A DNA stretch of 64,000 nt from Paragordius varius (Eukaryota > Nematomorpha). Below the pieces are notes generated by a model that was not told where the DNA came from, searched no databases, and saw only the letters and a list, made by a program, of their open reading frames with translations. The position numbers were made by a program, and so were the translations under genes. The stretch spans positions 9,796,001 to 9,860,000 of the forward strand of contig OZ176054.1 in assembly GCA_964247055.1 (NCBI GenBank). Reading direction: 5' to 3'. This document shows positions 1 through 14,600 of this stretch, piece after piece (position 1 is the stretch's first letter; the number at the start of each line of letters is the position of its first letter).

Positions 1-264
1 GAAACTTGATCTAACTAAAATGTGGTTCGCTATAGAACTATCGCATTAAGCATAATCCGATTTAATAAAGCCTTTAAAGGAAATATGTTAGATATTTGTT
101 GGAGCAAATTTTTTGGATGGTTGAATCATTATAATCCCTAAAAATATAAAATGAGATGAAAATTAATATGCTCATTATTTATTGGTACTAGCATCTATTA
201 TAAATGAATCAACTAGATTTCTTTGTTGGTTAATAAATGTGTAGCTATTTGATTTTATTTGTAA

Positions 265-1054
265 TCAAACAGAAATTTTGGGTGGTGAAACGACCCAAAA
301 CACTAATTTTCCATAAACCCTGTTGATATCGGGTTTAGGCCGATATACCAAAAAATATTCATCATCTTCGAAAGTTATTCCATTTATATCCACTTTGAAA
401 CAGTTTTTCTCCTAAAACATAAAATATTTTCTTTGATTAAGAATTTTAAATACACAGTAATTTTGATCAATGCACTTTGATTTTAGCCAATTTTCATTAT
501 AGTAGCGCATGGGTGAAAACAGCAAATGGTTGAAATTGCATTTTGTAACTTAGAACATGAATTTATTTTATAACCCTACTGTATCACCGAATGGCCAACA
601 ATAATGTGAATTTGCCAACATTAATGTTTATACTAGGATATCATCAGACTGCTTATAAGCACTGAATTCTTGCTATATAATACTTAAATAACTTAAAGTT
701 TATTGGAAATATAATTTAAAATATTATATCGTTTTTATGATTCAATTAAATAATATAACACATTAAAACAGAGCAGGAGGTTAAATCTTTATATTTATTT
801 GTGCATTTGTAATATTTGTATATTTCCCCTAAGAGTTATATGTAATATATATTTTAATTTAAATTAAAGTATAAGTAAGTATATATTGCTAGAAAGTTAT
901 TAATTATTGCCAAATAGCATATGCAGCAAAAAGAATTTTTATTGGCTAATAATAGTAAAAAGGGAAAAAATAACTATAAGCCAATAATACTGCCCTTTGT
1001 TGTATATGCTATTTGGCAATAATTAATAACTTTCCAGCAATGTATACTTACTCA

Positions 1055-1101
<47 letters not shown>

Positions 1102-3010
1102 ATATTTCATTGATATTTTTGTGGACGTTGTGCGGGAAAATTAAAAAATCATCAAATTTAAAATATCGAATCCAAAGTTTTTTATAACATAACATGAACA
1201 ATAATTAAATTTATAGTTGTATTATTATATTTTAAGTATGAATAATTTCAGGTCACAAAAAAGCAGTTTTAGGACCGCATGAGCAGTAGAACCGCGGTTT
1301 GATTATCGCTAATCTACAATATGATTAAAATCTACACGGTTACTTTTTCTATTATATATTTTTCGATGGCATATACAGCAAATAGCATTATTATTTGTCA
1401 ATAATAAGAGAAAAAAACTTTAAACCAATAACAATGCTATTAATAGGTCCATTATTTGACAATAGACGAAAAAATAGCAATAATAATCATAACTGTACGT
1501 CGTATCGAGTTCATCTATTCCGAGCCACCATATATTTTTACAACTTTTTTATTGCAATAAATTTTCATAGTTCCGCCACTAAAATGCCTGTCATATTTAT
1601 TACATTTTGATAAAAATATTTCAAAATGAAGTTAATTATGAGATTGGCCATTTGGTTATTAATTATATGAAATTAACTTACGCGTTCAATATCTACCACC
1701 GTATCTAGTATGGTTTTATTTCTGGTTTTCAGGAAGATGTAATATTCATTAGCTGGGTTCAAATCCAAAAGTTTTGTGCAGATTTCCAAAGTGTTGTCTT
1801 TGATACAGCCATAATCATCTTTTAGTATATTCTCACTTTCTATAATTATATTAATTTATAATATTTGATAATTAGAGGAATTGGTTTAAACAACTATTTA
1901 TACGGATTCGAATTAAACGCCCAATTAATAAGGGGATCGATTAAATTATTTTTCGGGAATACTTACGATATGATTTTAGATACCACCCATTTTATTCAAA
2001 ATCATATGATAAAAATGTTAAAATGTTAATCATATAATGAGATATTATCGGTTTTTCATATATTTTTATTCATATCTATTGATGGAAAAAAATTTTTTGG
2101 TGAAATTTAACACTAAATTTTCATTTCGATTAAATATACTGCGCGTATTTTCAATTTAAAGGTATCAGTTTAATCTATTTTTTGAAAATGCGTTAAAAGC
2201 TATTTATATGTAGTATTTAGCTAATTTTTAATATCGTATAAATAATAAATGTACTCATATAATTACCAATAATTGTTTTGCCATCAACTATACATAAATT
2301 AAAAATTATGAATAATATTATCGGTTTGTTTTTCATAGAGTTTTTATGTTTTAAAATCTTTTTAATATATTTTAATTTTATGGCTAATTTTAAGAGTCGA
2401 GGACTATAAGCAACAAATAATTGGTCATAGACTAGCTATCTTAAAATTTACCATAATGAGATTAAATTTTTTCGTAGTTTTATGCCCATATAACGAAAAA
2501 GATAAGTCTGTGTACTTTGCACATCAATTGGCTCTATATTATTAATATTCACAAAAAAATAAATCAACTGTTTTAAGGCGTTATTTAGATATGTATGTAA
2601 AAACATTGATCGGTATAATCTAAAATAATAATATATTTATATTCTTACAGTAAAATGTAGTCAATCTTTGACGCGACATATCCGTTATCCCGTCAAGATT
2701 CGTTTGTATAATTATCGAATAAAATCCAGGTTCGAAATTATTGACAATTAATTTTGTCTCGTTCTAACAATATAGATAAGCAATAAAGTATTAAAACATA
2801 TTATTGTATATTTCATTACCATTAGATTTGTCAACATCCCATGTTTCTTACCAAACATAGTGAATAAAATATCACTATTATTTCCCATTTTCGGCGCCTC
2901 ATAATTGAACACAAAATTTGTTGCATTCCCACTATGTTCGATGTGCATGTCATAGCCCTGTATTTCGTAGCTTGAAATTTTTTGATTAAAACAGTTCCCT
3001 TTCTCCAACA
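265..3010 (-). CDS. Copy A 3' block: FN3-like ectodomain and C-terminus
   Basis: Five exons (3010-2820, 2763-2649, 2287-2267, 1839-1682, 411-265). Together with the preceding 93-nt exon they read like a fibronectin type III fold: a strand with ITIKIDVP, then YEIQGYDMHI, later LIVNNFEPGFYSIIIQT, matching the usual SITVSW / Y.V / L.PGT.Y.V.V pattern. A second, weaker repeat follows (LDLNPANEYYIFLKT, ITFEDDEYFLVYRP). Several Asn-X-Ser/Thr sites and paired Cys suggest an extracellular protein (inference). The 21-nt microexon at 2287-2267 is needed: joining its neighbours directly creates an immediate stop. The protein ends PPKISV with no membrane segment. The 2763-2820 intron is 56 nt. Confidence 0.75.
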
Positions 3011-3885
3011 CTATGTTAAAAAAATAATGGATTAACTATACTATTCAAACAATGAATTAATTTCAAATATAGGATATTTTATGTTTTGGACCTTGGCAAA
3101 TATAAGTTCAACATTTCTAAAAATTTAATATAACAACAACCCATTCATTTAATTCATATCTAGTTCATAATAAAATTTATCATATTTTAAAGGTTCTTAA
3201 GCCTATCATCCAAATATATGGCCATTTTTTATATTGCATGCAAAATTGGGATTAAGGAATCATATATCTTTACATAGTTAAAAGATTCCTAATGAATATC
3301 AAACAATAAACGGTTAAAATTGTAGAAAAAAAGGATATTACTGTTATATTATAATCAGAGCATTTTTATAGCACAGCTCAAATATCCAATAGAGGAAAAC
3401 GTGTGATATAAATTTTATATTTAAATTACAAGGATAAACCCAAGGATATAATTATAAATGAAGATTTAATTTTTTCAGAAGATTTAAAAAAGATTAAGAA
3501 TCATAGCTAAAAAATCACATTTGGGACAAATATAAATTATGAAAACTTGTAATGGTAAAATATTTTAATTTTTAAATAATTATACATTTCCTTTATACAT
3601 AAAGTTAACCAATATAAAAAAATTTAAGCCTTATGTGAAAGAATTTTTTGATAATTTTCACCAAATATTTTAACACATCAAATATATATTATAACTTTTC
3701 TCATGCAATTCGATGCAGAAAAAACTTTTTTAACCCATTTTATCGATTATATTTTTTCGCCAAAAATTTGCTATCAAAAGCCAAAATGGCTAATAATATA
3801 TAGTCAAGATTTTTTGATAGAAAAACCCGAATGCTCAGTCGATAGATTTTGTTCTGCATTGAATTTTATAATAAGAAAAGTTTAT

Positions 3886-3920
<35 letters not shown>

Positions 3921-6900
3921 TTGGATGTTTTGTAAAAATAGCGCTTAATATTTGAAGGCGATATATTGAGAAGACCTATATCTAGATATATGATTGAAAA
4001 AAAATATTTACCAATTAACAAGTTTTTATGATTCAAATTTAACCAAAGTGCTATTTTCAAGTCGCTAAATCTTCCTAGGATCTTCTTAAAAATGTATAAT
4101 CCTTAATGATTTTTTGTTTTAGGATAATACATTCAAATTTTACTTCACACGTTTTATTCTATTGTATAAAATTTATTTGAGCTGTGCAATAAATAGTGCG
4201 ATTTTTTGATTTTTAATGACAAAATTAAATTACCTTTTTATAACCGCAGTTATTAGTCGATATTCATTATTCGATGTTGTTATCAACCGATTTATAATTC
4301 ATACACAAATATTTTTGCTGGACATGTTATTTAAGGTCTTAAGATAAATTATAAAATCCTATATTGTACCAATTATATCACTGAGTGCAAAATATTTTTA
4401 GCAAAATATTTTATTTCATTAGATAGCTTATGACCAGTAAATTCATTTGCCGTAAAATTTTTTATTTGTTTACGTCCTAGTTTTTCATATTAGGAATAAA
4501 TCGAAATCGGGCAAAAAGAATTATGGATGATTAAGGATAATTCAAAAAATAATGATAAAATTTGAGATATTGTGGTTTATTATCATTTTAGGAGATATTC
4601 AATATATAAATAGCCTGAAATCATATAGTTAGGGTTTCATTAAAATCTTAGCTCAAAAAATGGCGTTTTTCTTTTAACACACTTAAAAGACAAAAATTTT
4701 TTGTGAAATTATTAAAATAATTATTATTAATTAATTAATGCTAAATTCACTATTAAAATCTTAACATTCATATTTTCTTCAGTAAAAAAAATATATATCA
4801 AGATAAAACCAAAAAATATTTTTTTTTCATTTATTTGTCATCTGGTTTATGAGTGAATGAAAAATTTATACTGTCTCATTTCGGAATCTTACATGGGGAA
4901 TTAAAGTATATATTTATGCAAAATAGGGTTTAAAGTAGTGGAATATCAACCAACAATCTGTACAATCCCAATAATAACATTAATTTTTCTAAAAACAGTA
5001 CAAGAATTCGTAAGGATTTTTGGTTAATATTCCACTACTTTTAAATCCTATTTTGCATAATATACTTTTCCCACTAATGTAAGATTTAAAAATAAACAGT
5101 TTAAATTTTTAATACACTCATAAACTAGGTGACGAAAAATAAAAAAATAAAAAACAATATGTTTTGGTAGTTATTGAAGAAAATATGAATGTTAAGATTT
5201 TAATAGTGAGTTTAACTATTAAATAATTAAAAAAAATATTAAAGCTATAAAAATTTTTTTGTCTTTTAAGTGTGATAAAAGAAAAACGCCATCTTTAAAT
5301 ATTATAGAAACCCTAACTATATGATTTAAGGCTCTTTATATATTGACAATATCTCCTAAAATCATAAAAAACCATAATATCTCAACTTTTATCATTATTT
5401 TTTAAATTATCCTTATTTATCCTTAATTTTCACTTTTTGCCCGATTTCGATTTTCTCAATATTTCAAAAACTAGGTCGTCAACAAATAAATATTTTTGCA
5501 GCAAATACTGGTTGTAAGCTATCTCATGAAAAAAAATTTTTTGTTAAAAAAAATAACCCTTTTTTGCACGTGGATTATTAACTAAATTATAAACCTGTGT
5601 TCGGAACATCAATCTTAATTGTAATGAAATCATCAGTTTGGTTCACAATGGTTGATGTAACATTGGGATAAAAAATTTCTCTTGTAGCTAAAATACTATA
5701 TTTTAAGTTTACCATTTGGAGCCTTTATTGTCGTTTCTTCAGTGATTATACAAAAATATTACCTCCAGATACGGAATGCTTTACAGGGATCTTAAAAATA
5801 AAACTTTTTCCTAACATTTTACATAAAAATTTAACCATTGTTCTTCTCTATATAAGTTATTTAGATATATAATTAAATCAAAGGCAATTTAATGTTAATG
5901 AAGGTTATTTACATTAGCGTTAATTTCACGGGCCCCAAAAAATTATATTGCATAGGCTAACAAAACCAAACTTCATATACCGTGATCAGTTATAAATATA
6001 GAAGGGGTATAATGTAAATTATATTATTGGTCAAATATCAATTCTTACATAAATTAGGTTGGGGGGAGAAAAAACGTTAATATTATATAATTCAATAATC
6101 AAATGTTTGAAGTCTAAAAAGATTTCATCAGACTAATATTCATTAATTATTGCAACTGAAAAGAAATGTTTCGCAAATCAGGTGTGATGTTGTTTATAAC
6201 TATTCTTATGGTAAAATGGATAACTAAGAATAAATGACCCCAAGTTTAATCCTATTTTATGTCAAAGTATCGTCAGTGAAAAAATTTAACACCCCGCCCT
6301 GTCGATTTAAAACATATTTAAAAGTATCAAATTCCATGAATTATCATATTATATTTGTCAATAACATTTTTTATGTGGAAATTGAAAATGCTTTGACTCC
6401 GGAAAAAGAATTTAGAAAGGTGGATTCGAAATTATATAATAGCCTAATAGGTCATAAATTAAATGTTTATTGAACCGCATATGGGGCTTAACGGCCTTTT
6501 AATTAAACGGTAGAACCATTATTAATTATTCTAAAATGAAAAATATTTGTAAAACTAAAATAATTAATACAATGCGTATGATATGTCATTATTCCATTTT
6601 TGTAACTATTAATTTCAATATCGACTTGGATATGAAAAAATCTAATCCTTCCGCAAGTACCTTCAGTATTGGTAATCAACCCTTGATTTGTATCTATATA
6701 ATTATATAACTATGAATGAATTATAAAATTTATAATTTTATTAGTAAAAAATACAAATTTTATATTTAAACGTTAAAAAAGAATAAACGGTCTGATCCGT
6801 ATACATGCGGTTATGAAGGGTATAAATTAAAAACAAAATTATCGGTTGCCATTAATTATATATTATTTATATTTAGATTTCTAAATATTTTTTTTATATT

Positions 6901-8578
6901 ATGTGATAAACACATATATTTAAAAGATTTTATTCGGTTGCTCCGGCTACTATAACTTTTTTGAATATCTTATTTCGCTTCAAAAACTAAATTGACTATT
7001 AGGGAGTTTAATATAATTACTTGAAAAAGAATATCCTCTCGAAGCTACAGTACTTCCAATTATCCCTATTAATTATATTTTTCGATACCTCCTATGGTTG
7101 AGCCCAATATTCCTCCAGATATTCCTGTTTATTTAAGTTAAATGTATTACCTTTCCCAACTGTCATTAGTTCCAAAATTAACAAAAAAATATACACATAG
7201 TAAAAATTATAATTTATAAAATAAAACGTAAAAGACACTTTTTTTAAAAAAACATTATTTTTATAAAACAATATAATATGTTATTTAGTAAATTCTATTT
7301 TGTTAGATTTTACAATTGTCTGTATTATAAAGTAAATTTGAATTTTTTTATTACATACCGTTTGCCATTTTCCCTAAATTATTAAATAACAAAGTAAGTT
7401 ATGATAAACCGAAGAAAATTATTTTTAAATTGTTTACAATCTATAGCTGTTTGTACAGCACTTTTCAATGTTTTTGGGATATGGGCCATCGATTTGGATC
7501 CTGAATAAAAAAATTTAAATACACATATAATAACATTTATATATCGGAATATATAATTCATGCGGTTATCGTTTGATATATAAATAGTCCCCACTTTATT
7601 ATTAGTCATTTCACATTAGTTTTTGTTGGCAATACACTGCGCTGGACAAATGTGTGTTAAACATTTTTTCCCTATGTTAAAATCATTGTATTGCTAATTG
7701 GCGAAAAATAAAGTCGTTACTGTAAATTATTATTGTATAAAACATTTGCATTTTTGAACAATTCAAGTTAGTCCGTGAACACTACAAATTGGTCATTAAA
7801 CACTTCAAGTTGGTTCTTGTACATTTCAAGTTGGTTTTTGAACACTTCCTTAAATTTTTGAATTTCGATTTAACCATAATTTTTGCATGTATTTCTTTTA
7901 TTATTTTTTAACCTATTTTCTTAATTTATTTCATTTAAAAATAAAAATTTTTATTCAAATATACTTTTTTGTTTCAAACTAATTTTCAATTTAAAAAAAA
8001 TTATTAACTTTGTAATGTTTTCAACAAACAATGCATAAGTTAGAAAACCGATATAGGATTTGATTGATAAAAGTTAAAAACAAAACAAAAAAGTCAAAGG
8101 CAACTTGAATTCAAGGACCAACTGTGTAGGGCAAACTTGAGGTGTTCAAGGACCAACTTGAAAGTTCATAACAATTTGAAGTATTCAACACTCTTGAAGT
8201 GCAAACGGTATATCGCACTTTTGTATACTAAATGAGAAGGAGTTATTCTATTGTTAAAAGTATAAAAGAAATTATAGTGTATAAACTATTTTCAATTATA
8301 ATATTAAAAATAAAAACGAAATCTGGAATTGCTAAGGTGCTTATTTCAAAAGTTCTGTTAGCATTTTATATTTTTACTTGTATAATAATGCAATATGTTT
8401 AATATAAGCATTTGTCATTAATTTTTTAATGTTAGAAATATTAATCAGTTTGGTGCTTCTTGTTTGTCAGTCTTTTATAAAATTTGAAAGTTATTTTTTA
8501 AAATTATGAGCTATTATACTACTTATACTTTATTAAACTCATCAATGGACCCCAAAATTTTTCTACATAAATATATAT

Positions 8579-8611
<33 letters not shown>

Positions 8612-11600
8612 CCATTTGCACTTTAAGAGTGTTGAACACTTCGAGTTGGTTTTTAAACATTTCAAGTTAGTCCTTAAACATTCAAGTTGATCCTTTGACA
8701 TTTTTGTTTTTAACTTTTATCAATCAAATCGTTTAAAATTCATCTATTTTATCATTTTGAACCATTATCTTAATTATCCATATTTTTTCACTTTCGATCA
8801 TTAAAATACTGTATATTTTTGTTAACTTTTTAAAAATATATTTAATTATAATTTTTTGTTGAAAACATCTATAAATGAATAATATTTAAATTAAAAATTA
8901 TTTAGATACAAAAAAATGGTTTTTTAATCAAAATTTTTAATTTTAAAATAAATATATCATAAATCAAGAAAATTAGGTTAAAAATTAATAAATTAAATAA
9001 ATACAACCAAAATTTATTGTTAAACTTAAAAATTTTAAGGACCAACTTGAAATGTTCAAGAACCAACTTGAAATGTTCAAGGACCAACTAGAGGTGTTCA
9101 ATGACCAATTTGAAATGTTCTAGGACCAGTTTGAAGTGTTCAAGGACACTTGAGGTGCAAATAGTATAATATGGGATGGAAACAATACGAAAACGGGGTT
9201 TTTCGAACAAAAAATAAAACCATTTTAGTATATTAACATTGGAAATCCAATATATTAAAATATTTCGATTAGTAAGATCACTAAGATGGAAAAAACATCA
9301 AACCGGTTAATAAAGGAAACCGGAACCGGACTGGTTCCTAAAAATTAAAAAAATCTGAGTGGTTTTTAGCTGGTCCTGAGGGAATGGAACCGCGACCCCA
9401 ATTCTTACTGCAATTCAGGAAAGTTTCTGTTCCATGTGGTTCCGGTATATGAAGCCGTAAAACGATACTTTTTAAAATTTATGATTCTGATATTTTAAAT
9501 TGTAAAAACTTAGAAAAATACATTTTGCAAACAATATTATTTTCCATTTCACAACCTAATCACGTGATACATATATTATTATTTAACTTTCACCGACGAA
9601 ACAATGGGAGAAATTAATTTAAATATTTAAACCGATTTTTTCACTTTTATGCCTTATATAACATATCAAACATAATTGTATAATTTATGTATTTTATATT
9701 TTTAGCAATGTGCAACTTTATTTATCATTCAAAAAAATTATTGCTCATTTGACAAAAGTCTCTAACATTGTTTAGCACTTAACTCCTAAAATTACTGTCC
9801 CATTTTCAAATTTAATTTTACTATTTTCTAACCGAAACATGGAGACAATATTATATATCTAGCTATTACTACCTGTATTTCCTGGTTTTGATATATCGTC
9901 AGGGTTTACAGGTTCTTAAAAATTTAATAAAATTAAAAAATTTCTACAAAATATTTACGCATCATATAATTAAATCAAAATAATATATTTTTGCCTATTT
10001 AATACTAACATTTAGCATTTTTTATAAACAAATGAATGATAAAAACAATTTTTGGGTCCTAAAATGCTGAACCCATCTCGAATTTATTTTTTTATCTTTT
10101 GACTGAAAAATTGATACAAAATTCATAATTTAGATAGTATCAATACCTGTTTTTCCGGCTTTCAATGTATCTTTTGGTTCTTTGAAGCATTTAATACATT
10201 ATAAATTGATGTTATCCAGGCAAAACGTGAAAACACAAAGACAAATATTTTTTCATAAGACCGAAATTTTTCTTAAACTTGATTTTAGATATAACTCATT
10301 GTTTTAATTGGAAAGTATAAATTAGAGTTGAAAACTGGTAACTATAATTATTTATATACGATTAAAATTTAATAATTTATATAGGAAAAATGAGGTTGAA
10401 AAAGTGCTGTGTAAAAATATTTGTCTTTATATTTTTGGGTTTTGTCTGAAAAACTTCATATTGTAAATACATTATATATGTAAAGTAGGCATTACAGCGT
10501 CCATTCATGTGGGCCCATTGGTAATACAGTAGCGTATGATATAACAAATTTTCTCCATAATTAAATAAACAAATTTAATGTTGTGGGATAGAAAAAATGT
10601 GTAATTATAACCATTTAATGTTTCTTGTTCATGCGCTACTGTATTGCTAGTTGGCCAAAAATATTGATAATTGACCAACATATATATATGTATACCCTAA
10701 TATGCGTATATATGATTACTCGGTTGTATATTTTGTCCCCCATTTATTTCGGCAGATTTTTGTGCTTGGTCTATAACAATCAGAAATTCAAAAACAAATG
10801 AATCAAATTTTTATGCCATGTCTTTTGTCATTACCTTCTTCTTTGGGTACGTTTTCGTTGGGTTGATACTCTGAAAACTGGACTAAAACAAAAAAATATA
10901 TTGGTAAAATCTTAGAATGCTGATATAAAATGTAAAAATCGGATGGCAAAATACATGTTGATGATGATGTTGATAATATATATTTGGTTAAATGATAACA
11001 AATCTCTTGTTTTATTGGTGTGGGCTTAATAAAAAATTATGGTTAAAGTAACTAATAAGTAAAAGCTAATTTTGAGAAAAAATATTTATTCTCAAAAATG
11101 TGCATCAAATTATTATGAATATGCATGAAAAAAATAGCATAAAAAATATTATTTTACCTTAATTAAGAAATTAGGGTGTAGAATCAATTAAATGCGCAGG
11201 TAGTGAAAGGTTTATTAAAGTAAAAAAAATCATAAAATAAAGTTTTTTTGACTCAAGGTTTCAAAAATTACCTCGTTTTTCGTCAGATTCATCCAAAGAA
11301 GAATCATCAAGATTAGTGTTGCGATTCGTATTTGATGGGCCTAAAATGTAAATAATAAATTGAGTCATACCAGCCTTTTCTTCATCTGTAATGGGGTTAT
11401 ACGCATCTAAGTTTAGTAGTTCACTATCGGTTAGTATATCGGGCATATTATTTATCAACTCTATACATGAATTAATAAATTGGTATAAAATGATTTCGGA
11501 TGTTAAGCAGAAAATATTAATTAAATATATGTTTTATAAATAGATATCATAAACAATACCGAATTGCATTCCCTCCATATATAATGATCAAACATAAAGA

Positions 11601-14600
11601 GATTAGTAAATAGCCTTTTAGATGTTAGAAAATACAAAAGAATTATTAGATTATAAGTTTTCGACATTATTAATTTGAGCATTAAATGAGTTTAATCCGT
11701 ATCGGTCATAGTTATATATTGGTATTAAATTCGACACCTTGAAAAATAATATCCACCAGTTAAATTTAAGAATAATGAAAAAAAATTTAGTTTTTTTATC
11801 TGTGATAAAACATTTAAAAATTTCTCTATTTAAAAATTTTATTTACTCTATTAATATAATAAAAACAACATATAAAATAAACAGTTGCAATGGGACGCGT
11901 ATCCAAATAGCGATTATATTTACTTGGCTATTTGGTATATACATAGATAACTTTTATATAAATTAAATTACCTAAGTTAAAATCTTCCGGTCCTACATCT
12001 AGAAAGTTTTATTATGAGTAATTGGTATACTTGAAAAGTTAACCCAATCCTCCATATCAGCTGTAAATATAATCAGTTATTAATACCACCATTGTTCTGT
12101 GAATCCATAAGTTCTAAAATTTTGAAATATATTTATTAATTTTTATGTATATTAAATTGTTCGAATTTGCTGCTTTGTTTGTTTTGAAAGATCAATTATT
12201 ATATATAGTGGGGGCTTTCAATATGTCAAAAAATTGCGGAAAGCGGTAAATGAGAGAAATTAACCCAATCAATCACAATGCGCTAAACCTGTTTAGAATG
12301 TTTTTGGTTTGATTTGTTTGGGAAAAAAATTCTCATTTAATAACATCAAAAAATGTGAAACTACGCAAAATCTTAAATTAATATAAATCCCTAGATTTAG
12401 ATTAAATATGTTAGCTAGCAGAAAAAAGAGCAAGATTGCTAAAAGTAGTAAATTAAAAACATAATATTAAACCATTAATATTGCCCTCTGCTGGATATTC
12501 TATAATTAATAATGAAAACTAGCAATTAGTTATACCTCAGGTTCCAAATTATGAAAAAGCTCATATAAAATTAAGGGCAAAAATGTTACCTTTTAAGCAG
12601 TTTTGTTATAATAAATTCGTTAAATTTTTCGTGCATGCACACCAAATTCAGTTAAATTTCTGTTACCCTTTACCCAATATATACGTATCATGAACAAATC
12701 TTTAGTATATTAATATATTTAAACATTTAAAGACCCATTTTTGATGATATTAAATAATTTATACACCTAATATACGCTAACGATAATTTTAATATCTGCA
12801 TATTAAAAAATTCGATTATAAATAAAATATAACAAAACTAAATAAATGTTATTCAATCCAAGAAAAATGTTAATTTAACTAAATAGCGTTTTGTTAGCTA
12901 TGAATAAGATTGTGCTGACCAGGTCAGCTATTTATTTTTTAACCATGGTAATTTAAAAACAGCTGTTTTTAAAAAAAATTGCTAGTAAAATTTTCTTTTT
13001 TCGGAAGACAGATAGTCAGATTTTATTAATATATTTATTAAAAATATAAATTAAATATTTAAATATATAAAATAATCGATTAAGCTCTATATTTAACAAT
13101 GTATTAAAAATTGTTAAACATGCATCCTTATAACATAAGCATTTAAGGATGAAATTCTGGGTGTGAAATTATTTAAAAAACAAAAGAACCGTGCATATGC
13201 AATTATTCCACACATGTGAACCAAATTAAAATAAAAAACATCTTATAATTTTTGTTGATAATTAACTCTATTATGCTACATCTGCATTTAATATATTGAA
13301 AACGCAATTTTTGATTAAATTTGAATGAGTATATTTGTAAATAATAATTAATAAAAAATGGTTTAAATGCTTAAACTTAATAAGAAAAATCATGATATTA
13401 GCGAAACGCAAGTGTCGTTATTATTTTCTTAATCTGCAATATCGCATGATATTCACTTAAGTAAGATGTTTTTGTTAATATTACACTTTTTTATAGTTTC
13501 AAAATAATTGATAACCAAATCGTGGTTATGACCATGGTCTGACCGGAGTTTTTTAAGGAGCATTCAAATCTTTAATTATGAAGTTATTTTAGTGTTATAA
13601 CTTGTGATAATATTTCAAAAATTCTAAGTGTTCTACTCAGTTTCTAGTAAATTATTGATAAATAATAATATTATTTAGCGGTTTCGATATTTTTTGTAAT
13701 GATTATAACCCCAAATTATGGTTTTTTAGAAACGCGTATAATAGGCAGGTTGAGAGAATATTGGAATGCATGGAAAATCCTTTTTATGCTAATATTTATT
13801 TGGTAACCGAAAAACAAGTTAGTGAAGCTAATTAAAATTGTATCGATATTTTTATACACTCAAATTTAAACAAAATAGTGAAATCTTTGTAAACAGATAC
13901 AAACTAACGGACATTCATTAGCATCTATTTATTTTAACTTTAATTGATATGCATATAATTTAAGTTATTTAATTAATTTTGCAAAATTTATTAATGCTTT
14001 ATAAAATAAAATTAGTTTTTCTGGAGTTTTTAGTAGGGTTAAACATTAAAAAATCTATCATACTTATTTGTAAATAATTTGAACACCGTAATTTAAATAT
14101 AGCTGATAAAGTTGGAGATATTACCTTGGTATTCATTGTCCTGATCTATACATAAATTATATATAAATAATATTGGTGTTTTAAAATCAATCAATAATAT
14201 TTGTTATCTAAGATTTGCCACATATAATTTTGAATAATAATAATAATGTAAAAATTTTTAAATTTAAGCACCAATAAAATCGACCTAAAAAATTTAAATA
14301 TAAAATCATTATCATATATAAGGTTAGTAATTGTGAAATGAGCAAAAAGGATGCACTATATGTAATCCTTAACGTTTTTTGTTAACATAATTTTTTAATC
14401 AAAAAATATTCCAAGTTTTAATAATGGTGCTAGGCATATACCAGGGGCATGCATAAGTTTTTATCGGTTTTTAGTAAAACATGTAAGTTTTAAAGAATTT
14501 AATCATTTATTTATAAAATAATTTCAGATAGGTTTCTAATTTGCAGTATATTAATGCCGTGCAAATTGTCTATTCTGGAAAATCACTTAAGCTATACCAA

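Noticed and set aside
8902-9087. Minus-strand ORF with repeated LEHFKLV motif
   Set aside because: The repeat is simply the translation of the 21-bp subrepeat of the foldback element.
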